Below, one piece after another: positions 35,139 to 43,589 of a stretch of DNA of 64,000 nucleotides. Numbering within the stretch: the stretch's first letter is position 1; every line of letters begins with the position of its first letter. Made by a program: the position numbers and the translations under genes. The DNA is from Pedobacter montanisoli. Its GTDB lineage: Bacteria > Bacteroidota > Bacteroidia > Sphingobacteriales > Sphingobacteriaceae. The notes beneath the pieces were generated by a model. It saw nothing but the letters and a program-made list of their open reading frames with translations. It ran no database searches and was not told where the DNA came from. The stretch is from contig NZ_JALGBH010000001.1 in the NCBI RefSeq assembly GCF_022809115.1, forward strand, positions 744,001 to 808,000, in the 5' to 3' direction.

Positions 35139-36383
35139 TTATATTCTTTTTTTTAATCGGATTAACTTAATAATTCTTTGATCTTTCCGCCAGCATTCCA
35201 TTAAAATGGCATTGCCATCGCGGGCTTTAAACAAATTGGCTATTTCGTCTATGGTATAACTATCTATGGGTTTAAAGTTTAGTGCAATGATCTCGTCGTT
35301 AGGCAGTATGCCTGCTTTCTGCGCTACAGAACCTTCGTCTACTCTTGTAATCAGATAACGTGATGGAGGCCCCTCTTCCATATAAATTTCAATGCCCATC
35401 ATGTCATCTTCAAAAGGATCTGTGTACCGGCTGTTTTTTTTCAGGTACATAGCCTGATTGGCATAATCAAAAGTAACGTTAAAGCGATTCAAGACCTCGG
35501 CACCTAAATTGCCATTACGGGCTATTTTTTTAACACTATCAGGGATAAGTTCAGGAAAACTGGAGATAACATTGTTAAAATCGAAACGACCTATTTTTAA
35601 CCAATCGATTCGGGCTTTCTTACCGCTAATTACCCCAGTTAAGCCAACACCCAAATTTGCATCAATGTTTGGAGAAGGTACAGCAAAAGATTGATTGTTA
35701 AATGTTTCTAAAGATAAAGAATGACTGGCACCACAATCTACAATCAATTTAACAGGGTAGGTGCTTTGGTTAAAACGAATTTGTGCAGTAATATGAGGCT
35801 TATGGTTGATAAATTCAAATGGAATTTTATCGCCCTTTGGATTAACTCTTTTCTTTGGAGAATAAAAAGTAAACGTTCTGTTAATGTAATTTATTTTAAT
35901 TACGAAGCTGCTGAAAAAGTTATAACCAATTAATCCGGATATCTTTTTACCTAAATAACCCGAAAGATTAAAAACATCTTCTTTAAGAAAAACTACCGGA
36001 GAATTTAATGCTTCTGCATCGCCTATTTTTACCGGTAACTCATGTGTAACATAAGCCTCAACGGTATTGGTATTATCATAACCCGTTATCATTATTTTGC
36101 GGGTGTTATTTACTTTTAAACTTTCTTTTAGGGAAGGGTCTGTAACAACCATCGGATCAACACCTGTATCTAAAATAAAATTAAAAGGGCCCTTGTCATT
36201 AATGTAAAGTTTAATAATGGCAATATTTTTTACCAGTTCGAATGAAAGAGTTTGTCTTTTTCGGTGTTCAGGAAACTGAAAATACTGAGCCTGAGCTTTT
36301 TTGAAAACAGAAGTTATCAATAAAAGAACGATGCCGCAAAAACAAAAAAAATTAACACAATTGTTCTTTTTGTGAAACTTCAT
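35139..36383 (-). CDS. Aspartyl protease-like protein with PDZ domain
   Basis: A 414-residue exported protein with an N-terminal hydrophobic segment (signal peptide or anchor, about residues 10-32). Two retropepsin-like half-domains are seen. The first has the motif FILDTGVDPMVV. The second has LIVDCGASHSL, where the usual D-T-G or D-S-G is D-C-G. A PDZ domain follows (about residues 330-405, with SVAQKAGILPNDEIIALN). Bacteroidota aspartyl protease-PDZ proteins are known by family, but their targets are not. It is upstream of the NAGPA-like gene in one unit and divergent from dacB. Confidence 0.82.
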   Translation of the reverse strand: MKFHKKNNCVNFFCFCGIVLLLITSVFKKAQAQYFQFPEHRKRQTLSFELVKNIAIIKLYINDKGPFNFILDTGVDPMVVTDPSLKESLKVNNTRKIMITGYDNTNTVEAYVTHELPVKIGDAEALNSPVVFLKEDVFNLSGYLGKKISGLIGYNFFSSFVIKINYINRTFTFYSPKKRVNPKGDKIPFEFINHKPHITAQIRFNQSTYPVKLIVDCGASHSLSLETFNNQSFAVPSPNIDANLGVGLTGVISGKKARIDWLKIGRFDFNNVISSFPELIPDSVKKIARNGNLGAEVLNRFNVTFDYANQAMYLKKNSRYTDPFEDDMMGIEIYMEEGPPSRYLITRVDEGSVAQKAGILPNDEIIALNFKPIDSYTIDEIANLFKARDGNAILMECWRKDQRIIKLIRLKKRI

Positions 36384-36436
36384 AAAACTAAATTAATAAA
36401 TTCGAAGCCATAATAAACACAACTAAATCAAAATAC

Positions 36437-37765
36437 ATGTTTAAAAAGTATTTGAGGCTGGCTAAAATAGCTGCTGTTTTACTATTTGCCCTAAGCTTTA
36501 CCGCGTGTAAAACTAATCAGATTATCGCAAAAAAGGTTAAGAACGAATTTAAAAACTCAAAGGTCACAGATAAATACCTTTATGGCTTTGCCTTATATGA
36601 TTTGGCCAATAAAGAAATGATATTTGAGCATAACGGAGATCGGTACTTTACCCCCGCATCAAATACCAAATTGTTTACTTTTTATGCAGGTTTAAAAGTA
36701 GCTCCAGATTCTATCCCTTCATTGCGTTATGTAGAAAGAGGAGATTCATTGATTTTCTGGGGAACGGGCGATCCGTCTTTTTTGCATACCAGCTTAAAAG
36801 GAACCAAAGCGTTTAACTTCTTAAAAAACACCAATAAAAAACTTTTTTACGCACCAGGCCGGTACACCGGTGATTTTTATGGTAATGGCTGGCAGTGGGA
36901 TGATTATAATGATTATTATCAGGCAGAAATTAATGAGTTGCCTCTTATGGACAATCTTGTAACCATAACCTCAAATAAAAAAGGAGGTATTCAGGTTTCT
37001 CCTCAGTTATTTTCTTCATGTGTGAGTGTTGATAATGCAAAAACACAGGGCAATTTTAATGTTAAAAGAGATTTTCTGCAAAATCATTTTACCATACCAA
37101 ATGTAGTTGTTCCAAATAATTTTAGTCAGGAAATTCCTTATAAAGTAAGCTTAGGTCTTACCCTTAACTTACTTACAGATACTTTGAAAAAACAAATAGA
37201 GGTAATTGATGAAAAAATGCCAACCAATGCAAAAACCATTTACAATCTGAAAACGGATACAATATTAAAGCGGTTGATGCTGCCCTCAGATAACTTCGTG
37301 GCAGAGCAGCTGTTGCTCACCTATGCCGATAAATTAGGCTTAGAGCTTAATACCAGGAAAGTAATTAAGTACATAGAAGAAAAATACCTTAGTGATTTGC
37401 CTCAAAAAATCAGTTGGGTAGATGGTTCGGGATTATCGAGAGGAAATCTTTTTACGCCGAGAGATATTATAAAGCTTCTTGAAAAAATATATCAGGAAGA
37501 AAACAACCAGCAGAAATTATTTAATATGCTGCCGGCAGGTGGTAAAGCTGGAACCCTGAGAAATGCATATCCGAAAACGGATCATCCTTTTGTTTTTGGC
37601 AAAACCGGAACGTTAAGTAATAACCATAACCAAAGTGGCTATATTATTACGAAAAAGGGCAAATTGTTTTTATTTTCATTTATGAATAACAATTTTGTGA
37701 TGCCTACCTCTGAAGTTAGAAATGAAATGGTGCGGATAGTTACCTATATACACGATAATTTTTAG
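36437..37765 (+). CDS. dacB: D-alanyl-D-alanine carboxypeptidase (peptidase S13)
   Basis: A 442-residue predicted lipoprotein (Cys24 in SFTAC). S13-type penicillin-binding motifs are present: S75-x-x-K78 (PASNTKL), a DGSGLSRGN segment for the SxN motif and KTG in GKTGTLSN near the C-terminus. The enzyme trims D-Ala from peptidoglycan pentapeptides or cleaves D-Ala-mDAP bridges in the periplasm. It is slightly shorter than many DacB proteins (about 470-490). The next gene follows 12 bases later in the same direction. Confidence 0.9.
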   Translation: MFKKYLRLAKIAAVLLFALSFTACKTNQIIAKKVKNEFKNSKVTDKYLYGFALYDLANKEMIFEHNGDRYFTPASNTKLFTFYAGLKVAPDSIPSLRYVERGDSLIFWGTGDPSFLHTSLKGTKAFNFLKNTNKKLFYAPGRYTGDFYGNGWQWDDYNDYYQAEINELPLMDNLVTITSNKKGGIQVSPQLFSSCVSVDNAKTQGNFNVKRDFLQNHFTIPNVVVPNNFSQEIPYKVSLGLTLNLLTDTLKKQIEVIDEKMPTNAKTIYNLKTDTILKRLMLPSDNFVAEQLLLTYADKLGLELNTRKVIKYIEEKYLSDLPQKISWVDGSGLSRGNLFTPRDIIKLLEKIYQEENNQQKLFNMLPAGGKAGTLRNAYPKTDHPFVFGKTGTLSNNHNQSGYIITKKGKLFLFSFMNNNFVMPTSEVRNEMVRIVTYIHDNF

Positions 37766-37777
37766 CAGTGCTTAAAT

Positions 37778-38581
37778 ATGAAAACCGTTAAAAAGCTGCT
37801 CTTTTTCTCTTTATTTATATCAGGAGGCTTTTTGGCCTCAGCCCAGGATCAGTTAGTTTATCAGAGTAAAAACCTGTCTAAGCCTGATACTGTTTGGGTA
37901 TTTACACCAAAGAACAATTTCCAAAAGGAAAAAACACCTGTTATTTTTCTTTTGCATGGCTATGGTGGAACCTATAGGCAATGGAACTCCATTATGGATG
38001 CGCAGAAATATGCAGATAAGTATGGTTTTACAATTGTGTGTCCGGATGGTTTAAACAATAGCTGGTATATCAATAGCCCAGTTAAAAAAGACTGGCAATA
38101 TGAAAGCTTTTTCTTTGATGAGCTTTACCCGGATATTATGAAAAAATACAAAGTAGATACAGGTAATATCTTTATCAGTGGGTTAAGCATGGGTGGACAC
38201 GGTGCGCTATATTTTTTCATTAAAAGACCAGAGTTGTTTAGCGGTGCGGGTAGTACAAGCGGAGGTGTACGTTTGTTAGACAGTTTTGGAAAATATGGCA
38301 TAGCGGCATTGTTGGGAGAAGAACACGCAGAAGGGGAGCTATGGAAAAAGTACTCGGTAATAGATAATATTCAATTACTAAAAGGAAATGCCAAACCTAT
38401 AATTTTCGATTGTGGAAATGAAGATATGTTCTATAAATCCAATAACAATCTTAAGCAAAAATGCGATGAACTGAACCTTAATGCCACCTATATTTCGCAG
38501 CCCGGAAAACACAACCGTACTTATTGGGCTAAATCTATTAAACAACAATTTGAATTTTTTTCTTCTCAGCTTGCTAAATAA
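37778..38581 (+). CDS. Secreted alpha/beta hydrolase, esterase family
   Basis: A 267-residue protein with a signal peptide (about 1-22, cleavage near SAQ). The alpha/beta hydrolase core shows the oxyanion turn HGYGGTYRQW at 60-69, the nucleophile elbow GLSMGG with Ser137, and a late acidic DCGNED and final His (GKHNRTYW). This matches the esterase D / feruloyl-esterase-like family. The substrate could be an acyl ester or cell-wall ester; it is not clear. The start is 2 bases from the next gene's region on the same strand, in an apparent operon. Confidence 0.85.
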   Translation: MKTVKKLLFFSLFISGGFLASAQDQLVYQSKNLSKPDTVWVFTPKNNFQKEKTPVIFLLHGYGGTYRQWNSIMDAQKYADKYGFTIVCPDGLNNSWYINSPVKKDWQYESFFFDELYPDIMKKYKVDTGNIFISGLSMGGHGALYFFIKRPELFSGAGSTSGGVRLLDSFGKYGIAALLGEEHAEGELWKKYSVIDNIQLLKGNAKPIIFDCGNEDMFYKSNNNLKQKCDELNLNATYISQPGKHNRTYWAKSIKQQFEFFSSQLAK

Positions 38582-38583
38582 AA

Positions 38584-39627
38584 ATGTATAAAAGAATTTT
38601 ACCAGTAGTAGGCGCTCTTCTTTTTTTTGTAACATCCTGTAAAAAATCTGATCCTTTACCAGAAGTTAATGATACTAAACCTGTAGAAACAGTACCAACG
38701 CCCTACATAGAAGACAACAGTTTTAAAATTGTGGCTTATATGCCAAGCTATCGGGATCCTGCTACAGTAGATATAAATAAGTATAAAATGATTACCCATC
38801 TTTTTTATGCATTTTTAGAGCCTGCAGATGTTGCAGATGGCTCGTTAAAAGCTTTATCTCAATCTGTGCGTTTTGGTACAGTCTCGGCAAATGCCAAAGC
38901 CAATAAAGTAAAATTCGGCATATCGGTTTCGGGAGCTAAAACCGTTTTTGAAAATATTGCTAAATCTTCTGCTGCCCGTACAAAATTTGTAACAGCTATT
39001 GTAGATTTTGCTAAACGGAACAATCTTGATGGCGTAGATATGGATTGGGAGTACCCTTCTACATCTCTGGGTGTTGAATCAGCAGATAATTATACATTAT
39101 TGATGAGGGAATTATCGACCGAACTGCATAAAACAGGTAAATTTTTAAGTGCTGCCGTAACGCCCGCAGTGTACACAGGAGGAATTCGCGATGGTATTAA
39201 ACCAGAGGTTTATCCGTATATTGACTTTTTTAATATTATGCAGTACGATGGCCAGACTTGGGATAAAGATGATCCTAATCAGCACGCAAGCTATAAAATG
39301 AGTGTTTATAGTACAGACGTCTGGCTTAATACAAAAGGATTACCCAAAAATAAAGCAGTATTGGGTATGCCCTTATATGGTAAAAACGCAGCGGGAAGTT
39401 CTAAAGCGTACAGAGAATTTGAAACTGCGGGTTTAGATATAACTCAGGATAAAGTAACACTGGCAGGAGTAGATTATTGGTTTAACGGCATAAATACCAT
39501 TAAACTGAAAACCCAGTTGGCAAAAGAACAGGCAAATGGTATTATGTTCTGGGAGTTTGCAAACGATTCTAACAATGCCAATTCTTTAATTAAAGCAGCA
39601 AATGATCAATTAGGACGGAAATACTAA
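38584..39627 (+). CDS. Glycoside hydrolase family 18 lipoprotein (chitinase-like)
   Basis: A 347-residue predicted lipoprotein (Cys19 in FVTSCKKS). After a short Pro/Glu-rich linker comes a GH18 TIM barrel with the DxxDxDxE catalytic motif at D149-E156 (LDGVDMDWEYP). A FFNIMQYDGQ strand and the C-terminal GIMFWEFANDS are also typical. Family members cleave chitin or GlcNAc-containing glycans with a substrate-assisted mechanism. Size and lipid anchor point to the cell surface or periplasm. The stop overlaps the next start by one base (TAATGA). Confidence 0.9.
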   Translation: MYKRILPVVGALLFFVTSCKKSDPLPEVNDTKPVETVPTPYIEDNSFKIVAYMPSYRDPATVDINKYKMITHLFYAFLEPADVADGSLKALSQSVRFGTVSANAKANKVKFGISVSGAKTVFENIAKSSAARTKFVTAIVDFAKRNNLDGVDMDWEYPSTSLGVESADNYTLLMRELSTELHKTGKFLSAAVTPAVYTGGIRDGIKPEVYPYIDFFNIMQYDGQTWDKDDPNQHASYKMSVYSTDVWLNTKGLPKNKAVLGMPLYGKNAAGSSKAYREFETAGLDITQDKVTLAGVDYWFNGINTIKLKTQLAKEQANGIMFWEFANDSNNANSLIKAANDQLGRKY

Positions 39628-40679
39628 TGAACATTGAAGACAAGTTTAAAAATCTTAATAAGGCGTTAGCACCATCTATAGAAATAGAAGGTAAAAACTA
39701 TCTTTATTTTGGTGGTACGGCCTATCTGGGAATACCGCAGAACACATCCTTTATAAAACTTTTTATTGAAGGAATAAAAAAATACGGACTCAATAACGGA
39801 ACCAGTAGAGGTAACAATGTACAACTAGGTATTTACAACGAATTTGAAGCCTTTACGGCGTCGAAATATGGAACAGAGAGCGCTTTAGTCTCCTCAAGTG
39901 GCTATCTTGCCGCAAAGCTAACGGTAGCTCATTTTGCAAATAGGGGAACGTTAAGATATGCCCCGGCTACGCATCCTTCCCTATGGATAAATGGTGATCC
40001 GGGAGTTCAGGGAACATTTACCCAATGGACAGAAGATCTGTTGAGAGAAATTAACCAAAGCAAGCAACAAAAATGGGTTTTGGTCAGTAATTCCATTAAC
40101 AACCTTTGGCCAGAGATTTATGATTTTTCGTTTATCAGTAAAATCAATCCCGGCAAAGAAGTTATTCTAATTGTAGATGATTCGCATGGTATAGGGGTAT
40201 TGAATGAAGGAAGCAGCGTCTTGAAATCTGTACCTCAAACAGATCACGTTCAAGTTTTGCTTGTGGCTTCAATGGCTAAAGCTTTAGGCGTTGATGCCGG
40301 ATTGATTTTAGGACCTCAACGGCTAATTGAAGAATTAAAACAAACAGATGAATTTATAGGAGCCTCTCCATCATCTGCTGCGGGACTATATGCCTTTATG
40401 CATGCCGGAGATATTTACGGGCAATCTTACGAGCAATTAATGTTGTTGAATAAAGAAGTCTCTTTATTCCTTGAAACGAGTAACTGGCATTTTGCCAAGG
40501 ATTTTCCGGTTTTTTTGTATAAAGGAGAAGATCTGGAGAAGAAACTGCTTAAAAATAATATCTTGGTTTCGTCGTTTCCCTATCCAACTACAAGCAGCCC
40601 TGTTATAAACAGGATCATTATTTGCAGCTGGCATTCAAAACAACAAATAGAACAATTAAAATCAGCTTTAAAATCCTAA
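39627..40679 (+). CDS. PLP-dependent aminotransferase-fold enzyme (AOS-like)
   Basis: A 350-residue type I-fold PLP enzyme of the alpha-oxoamine synthase (KBL/AONS/SPT) type. It has SSSGYLAA, D184/H187 in VDDSHGIGVLNEG and the PLP lysine K218 in SMAKALG. At 350 residues it is shorter than typical AONS (about 385-395). There is no bio gene near it, so biotin synthesis is unlikely. Its place between GH18, phosphatase and D-Ala-D-Ala dipeptidase genes suggests a cell-wall or lipid role, which is inference only. Confidence 0.82.
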   Translation: MNIEDKFKNLNKALAPSIEIEGKNYLYFGGTAYLGIPQNTSFIKLFIEGIKKYGLNNGTSRGNNVQLGIYNEFEAFTASKYGTESALVSSSGYLAAKLTVAHFANRGTLRYAPATHPSLWINGDPGVQGTFTQWTEDLLREINQSKQQKWVLVSNSINNLWPEIYDFSFISKINPGKEVILIVDDSHGIGVLNEGSSVLKSVPQTDHVQVLLVASMAKALGVDAGLILGPQRLIEELKQTDEFIGASPSSAAGLYAFMHAGDIYGQSYEQLMLLNKEVSLFLETSNWHFAKDFPVFLYKGEDLEKKLLKNNILVSSFPYPTTSSPVINRIIICSWHSKQQIEQLKSALKS

Positions 40680-40683
40680 TGAC

Positions 40684-41193
40684 ATGAGAAAATTAATTCT
40701 ATTCCTTTTCCTATCTGTTATCTTAAGTTTAAATCTTAAAGCACAGAAATCAGTTAAAATATGGATTGTAAGACATGCAGAAAAAGACATCAGTAATGTT
40801 GCAGATAAAGATCCGGACCTATCTGAACAAGGAAAAATAAGGGCAGAAACATTAATGAAAGAATTAAAAGGGAAAGGAATCGATTCTATTTTTTCTACAC
40901 CTTATAAAAGAACCAAATTTACAGCTTTTCCCCTGGCAGACCGGATAGGTTTGGTTATAAATACTTATGATCCTGCCAAACCAGAACTTTTAGCAGAAAG
41001 AATTAGAAAGTATAGCGAAGGGAAAAAAATTCTGATTGTAGGTCACTCTAATACTATTCTGCCATTGATCAAAGCTTTTGGGGGCCAGGCTTCTGTTAAA
41101 GAAATAAAAGATGAAGAATATGGCTATATTTTTACCTTACTTGTTAAAGCAAATAAAACCGATGTGGAAGTAAGTAAATACGGGGATAACTAA
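40684..41193 (+). CDS. Histidine phosphatase superfamily protein (secreted)
   Basis: A 169-residue protein with a signal peptide (about 1-20). The catalytic histidine-phosphatase motif is RHAE (R30-H31-A-E33). A STPYKRTKFTA segment and the second catalytic His in VGHSNTI follow. The family forms a phosphohistidine intermediate; substrates vary widely. It ends 9 bases from the convergent DdpX-like gene, with no clear terminator. Confidence 0.85.
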   Translation: MRKLILFLFLSVILSLNLKAQKSVKIWIVRHAEKDISNVADKDPDLSEQGKIRAETLMKELKGKGIDSIFSTPYKRTKFTAFPLADRIGLVINTYDPAKPELLAERIRKYSEGKKILIVGHSNTILPLIKAFGGQASVKEIKDEEYGYIFTLLVKANKTDVEVSKYGDN

Positions 41194-41202
41194 ATAGTTG
41201 AA

Positions 41203-41874
41203 TTATAAAGCTTCAAAAGGAATATCCATCAGGCTGTAATTCTGCCACCCGTTAAAATCAAAATGCCACCATTCATTGTTAACGACTTTAAAGCCGTTGT
41301 TATGCATGATTTTAATCAAATAATCGCGGGTTTTAATAATATTAGCCGGTAGATAGGCATAAGTAGGTGATGCAGCTTCCTCAAAGCTGTCGTAAGGCGT
41401 AGGCATAGGAATATCCTTACCTGTTTTAAGGTCGATAAGGGTTAAATCTAACGCACAGCCTCTGTTATGTTTTGAGCCTTTATTCGGATTGGCAACAAAT
41501 GCTTTATCTGTGGCTTTTTCATAAAAAGAAATCGTAACAGCATAAGGCCTGTAACCATCAAAAATTTTTAACCCGTAACCATCTTTTTTTAGCTGAGCCT
41601 GTATAATCTTTAGTTTTTCTACAACAGGTTTGCGTGCAAATGCTCGGGCCTGTTTGTACATCACTTGGCGCATAAAGTTATTAGTTGTGGCATACCTGAT
41701 GTCTAGAACAACAGAAGGAATAGCTTTTTTTATCTCTATAAGTTCATTATCTGCATTTTGGGCCACACTTTTTTTGTATACATTGTAATTGCTGATAATA
41801 TCTAAACCATAAGGATTTTGTGCATAGCCCAAAGTAGTGATACAGAAAAAAAGAAAAGGTAAGATTAGTTTCAT
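41203..41874 (-). CDS. D-alanyl-D-alanine dipeptidase (M15D, DdpX/VanX type)
   Basis: A 223-residue protein with a signal peptide (about 1-18). The M15 zinc motifs are exact: SxHxxGxAxD at S134-H136-G139-D143 (SKHNRGCALD) and ExxWH at E200-H203 (EWWHFDF). The enzyme cleaves the D-Ala-D-Ala dipeptide in the periplasm. It is a normal envelope enzyme in Bacteroidota and not evidence for vancomycin resistance. The gap to the alanine dehydrogenase stop is 3 bases, on the same strand. Confidence 0.9.
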   Translation of the reverse strand: MKLILPFLFFCITTLGYAQNPYGLDIISNYNVYKKSVAQNADNELIEIKKAIPSVVLDIRYATTNNFMRQVMYKQARAFARKPVVEKLKIIQAQLKKDGYGLKIFDGYRPYAVTISFYEKATDKAFVANPNKGSKHNRGCALDLTLIDLKTGKDIPMPTPYDSFEEAASPTYAYLPANIIKTRDYLIKIMHNNGFKVVNNEWWHFDFNGWQNYSLMDIPFEAL

Positions 41875-41877
41875 GGT

Positions 41878-43104
41878 TTATTGATTAGAAAGAACAAGAA
41901 GATCCAAATCCTTATAAGGAAGATTAAACAAGTTGGCCAAATCTTTATTGGTTAAATGACCTCTGTAGCAATATAAACCTTCCCTTATTCCAGGTTTACT
42001 CCATATCATGTTCATAAGCCCTCCCATTTCGCCAATATCTACCAATATCGGAGCAAAAATGTTTGTTAAAGCATATGAAGCGGTTCTTGGCACTCTCGAA
42101 GCAATGTTGGGAACGCCATAATGCGTTACGCCATATTTAATAAAAACCGGGTCTTTATGATTGGTTACTCTTGAAGTCTCGAAACAGCCCCCCTGATCAA
42201 TACTTACATCTACCACAACTGAAAAAGGTTTCATTTTACTCACTGTTTCTTCTGTAACCACGCAAGGACTACGGCCATGTTCAGAACGGATAGCACCAAT
42301 AACCACATCGCAGGTTGTAATGGCTTTTTCTAAAACAATGGGCTGCATTACCGAAGTAAAAACACGGCTTCCTAAATTATTTTGTAAACGACGGAGTTTA
42401 AAAATTGAACTGTCAAACACTTTTACTTCTGCACCTAAAGACAAGGCGGTTCTTGCAGCGTATTCACCCACGGTACCTGCACCTAAGATTACAATTTCTG
42501 TTGGCGGAACTCCTGTGAATCCACCTAACATTAAACCTTTCCCATCATGTACACTACTTAAATACTCAGCCGCAATGAAGATCGATGCTGCACCCACTAT
42601 TTCGCCCATAGCCCGTACAACACTTAAAACATTCCCTTCGTCACGCAGGTATTCAAAGCAAAGACCATTGATCTTTTTTTCTAAAAGAGCTTTTAATACA
42701 GGCTCTTTTAACATACCAAACTGCAAAGAAGAAATAAGGGTTTGTCCTTTGTGCATGAGCTCTATTTCTTCCAAACAGGGAGGAGCCACCTTAACGATGA
42801 TATCGGCCGCCCAAATATCCTTTTTATTGTAAGAAATCTGAGCTCCTTGTTCACTGTAATCTTTATCAGAAAAGTTAGCGCCATCACCGGCTCCGGCTTC
42901 AATAATGACTTTATGGCCATTATTAATCAATAAAGCAACGGATAAAGGAGTTAGCGCAATTCTGGCCTCCTGAAAAGAAGTTTCTTTAGGAATACCAATA
43001 TAGAGGCTGTTATTTTTTTTATCCGTTTTTAGTAAAGCTTCCTGCGTTTGAATTAGTCCTCTTTGCGCAATGCTCGCTATAACATCTTTTAATCCTGAGG
43101 CCAT
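41878..43104 (-). CDS. ald: Alanine dehydrogenase family protein
   Basis: A 408-residue protein of the alanine dehydrogenase / transhydrogenase alpha-subunit family. The N-terminal domain has IGIPKETSFQEARIALTP, and the Rossmann motif GAGTVGEYAARTALSLGAEV is in the middle, with the C-terminal TASYALTNIFAP. Alanine dehydrogenase converts L-Ala to pyruvate with NAD+. The protein has about 34 extra N-terminal residues compared with typical Ald. It is adjacent to the D-Ala-D-Ala dipeptidase, which fits alanine recycling, but stereochemistry would need a racemase. Confidence 0.83.
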   Translation of the reverse strand: MASGLKDVIASIAQRGLIQTQEALLKTDKKNNSLYIGIPKETSFQEARIALTPLSVALLINNGHKVIIEAGAGDGANFSDKDYSEQGAQISYNKKDIWAADIIVKVAPPCLEEIELMHKGQTLISSLQFGMLKEPVLKALLEKKINGLCFEYLRDEGNVLSVVRAMGEIVGAASIFIAAEYLSSVHDGKGLMLGGFTGVPPTEIVILGAGTVGEYAARTALSLGAEVKVFDSSIFKLRRLQNNLGSRVFTSVMQPIVLEKAITTCDVVIGAIRSEHGRSPCVVTEETVSKMKPFSVVVDVSIDQGGCFETSRVTNHKDPVFIKYGVTHYGVPNIASRVPRTASYALTNIFAPILVDIGEMGGLMNMIWSKPGIREGLYCYRGHLTNKDLANLFNLPYKDLDLLVLSNQ

Positions 43105-43166
43105 GAGTATTAGCTGGTTATAATATTATAAAGTTAGCAAAAAAAGACGGCTAACGGATTAATAAT

Positions 43167-43583
43167 TTAAAATCTTGTAAACTCAAATCTGCGTCCCGAA
43201 GGTCCGTAAAGATCTATTTTAACCTTTATATAATGATCAGGCAACAGTTCCTCTACTTTTTGAGGCCATTCTACCAGGCAATATAAATTACTGTAAAAAT
43301 ATTCTTCATATCCGATATCATAAGCTTCCTGTATGTTTTTAAGGCGGTAAAAATCAAAGTGGAAGATAATGCCGTGAGTACTGTCATATTCGTTTACAAT
43401 TGAAAATGTAGGGCTGTTAATAATATCTTCAGAACCCAATGCTTTACAAAAAGCTTTAATAAACGTGGTTTTTCCAGCTGCCATGTCTCCTTCAAACACA
43501 ATAAACTTTTGACCTTGTGCAAATTTGAGTAAGCTTTTTGCAACCTCATTAAGCTCGTCTTCACTATTTATTTCAATAATCAT
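43167..43583 (-). CDS. tsaE: tRNA threonylcarbamoyladenosine biosynthesis protein TsaE
   Basis: TsaE is the ATPase of the t6A tRNA modification complex, which also needs TsaB, TsaC and TsaD. At 138 residues it has family length. The Walker A motif is GDMAAGKTT near residue 35. SPTFSIVNEY and HFDFYRL, both typical of the family, follow, and VEWPQKVEELLP matches the region near the C-terminus. It starts 6 bases after the porX stop, so they are in one operon. Confidence 0.92.
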   Translation of the reverse strand: MIIEINSEDELNEVAKSLLKFAQGQKFIVFEGDMAAGKTTFIKAFCKALGSEDIINSPTFSIVNEYDSTHGIIFHFDFYRLKNIQEAYDIGYEEYFYSNLYCLVEWPQKVEELLPDHYIKVKIDLYGPSGRRFEFTRF

Positions 43584-43589
43584 CTTGCT

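Noticed and set aside
39627..40679. Biotin synthesis gene bioF
   Set aside because: The protein is short for BioF and no other bio gene is near; only the AOS-like fold is supported.
41203..41874. VanX-type vancomycin resistance
   Set aside because: D-Ala-D-Ala dipeptidases of this type are common housekeeping genes in Bacteroidota; no vanA, vanH or vanRS is present.
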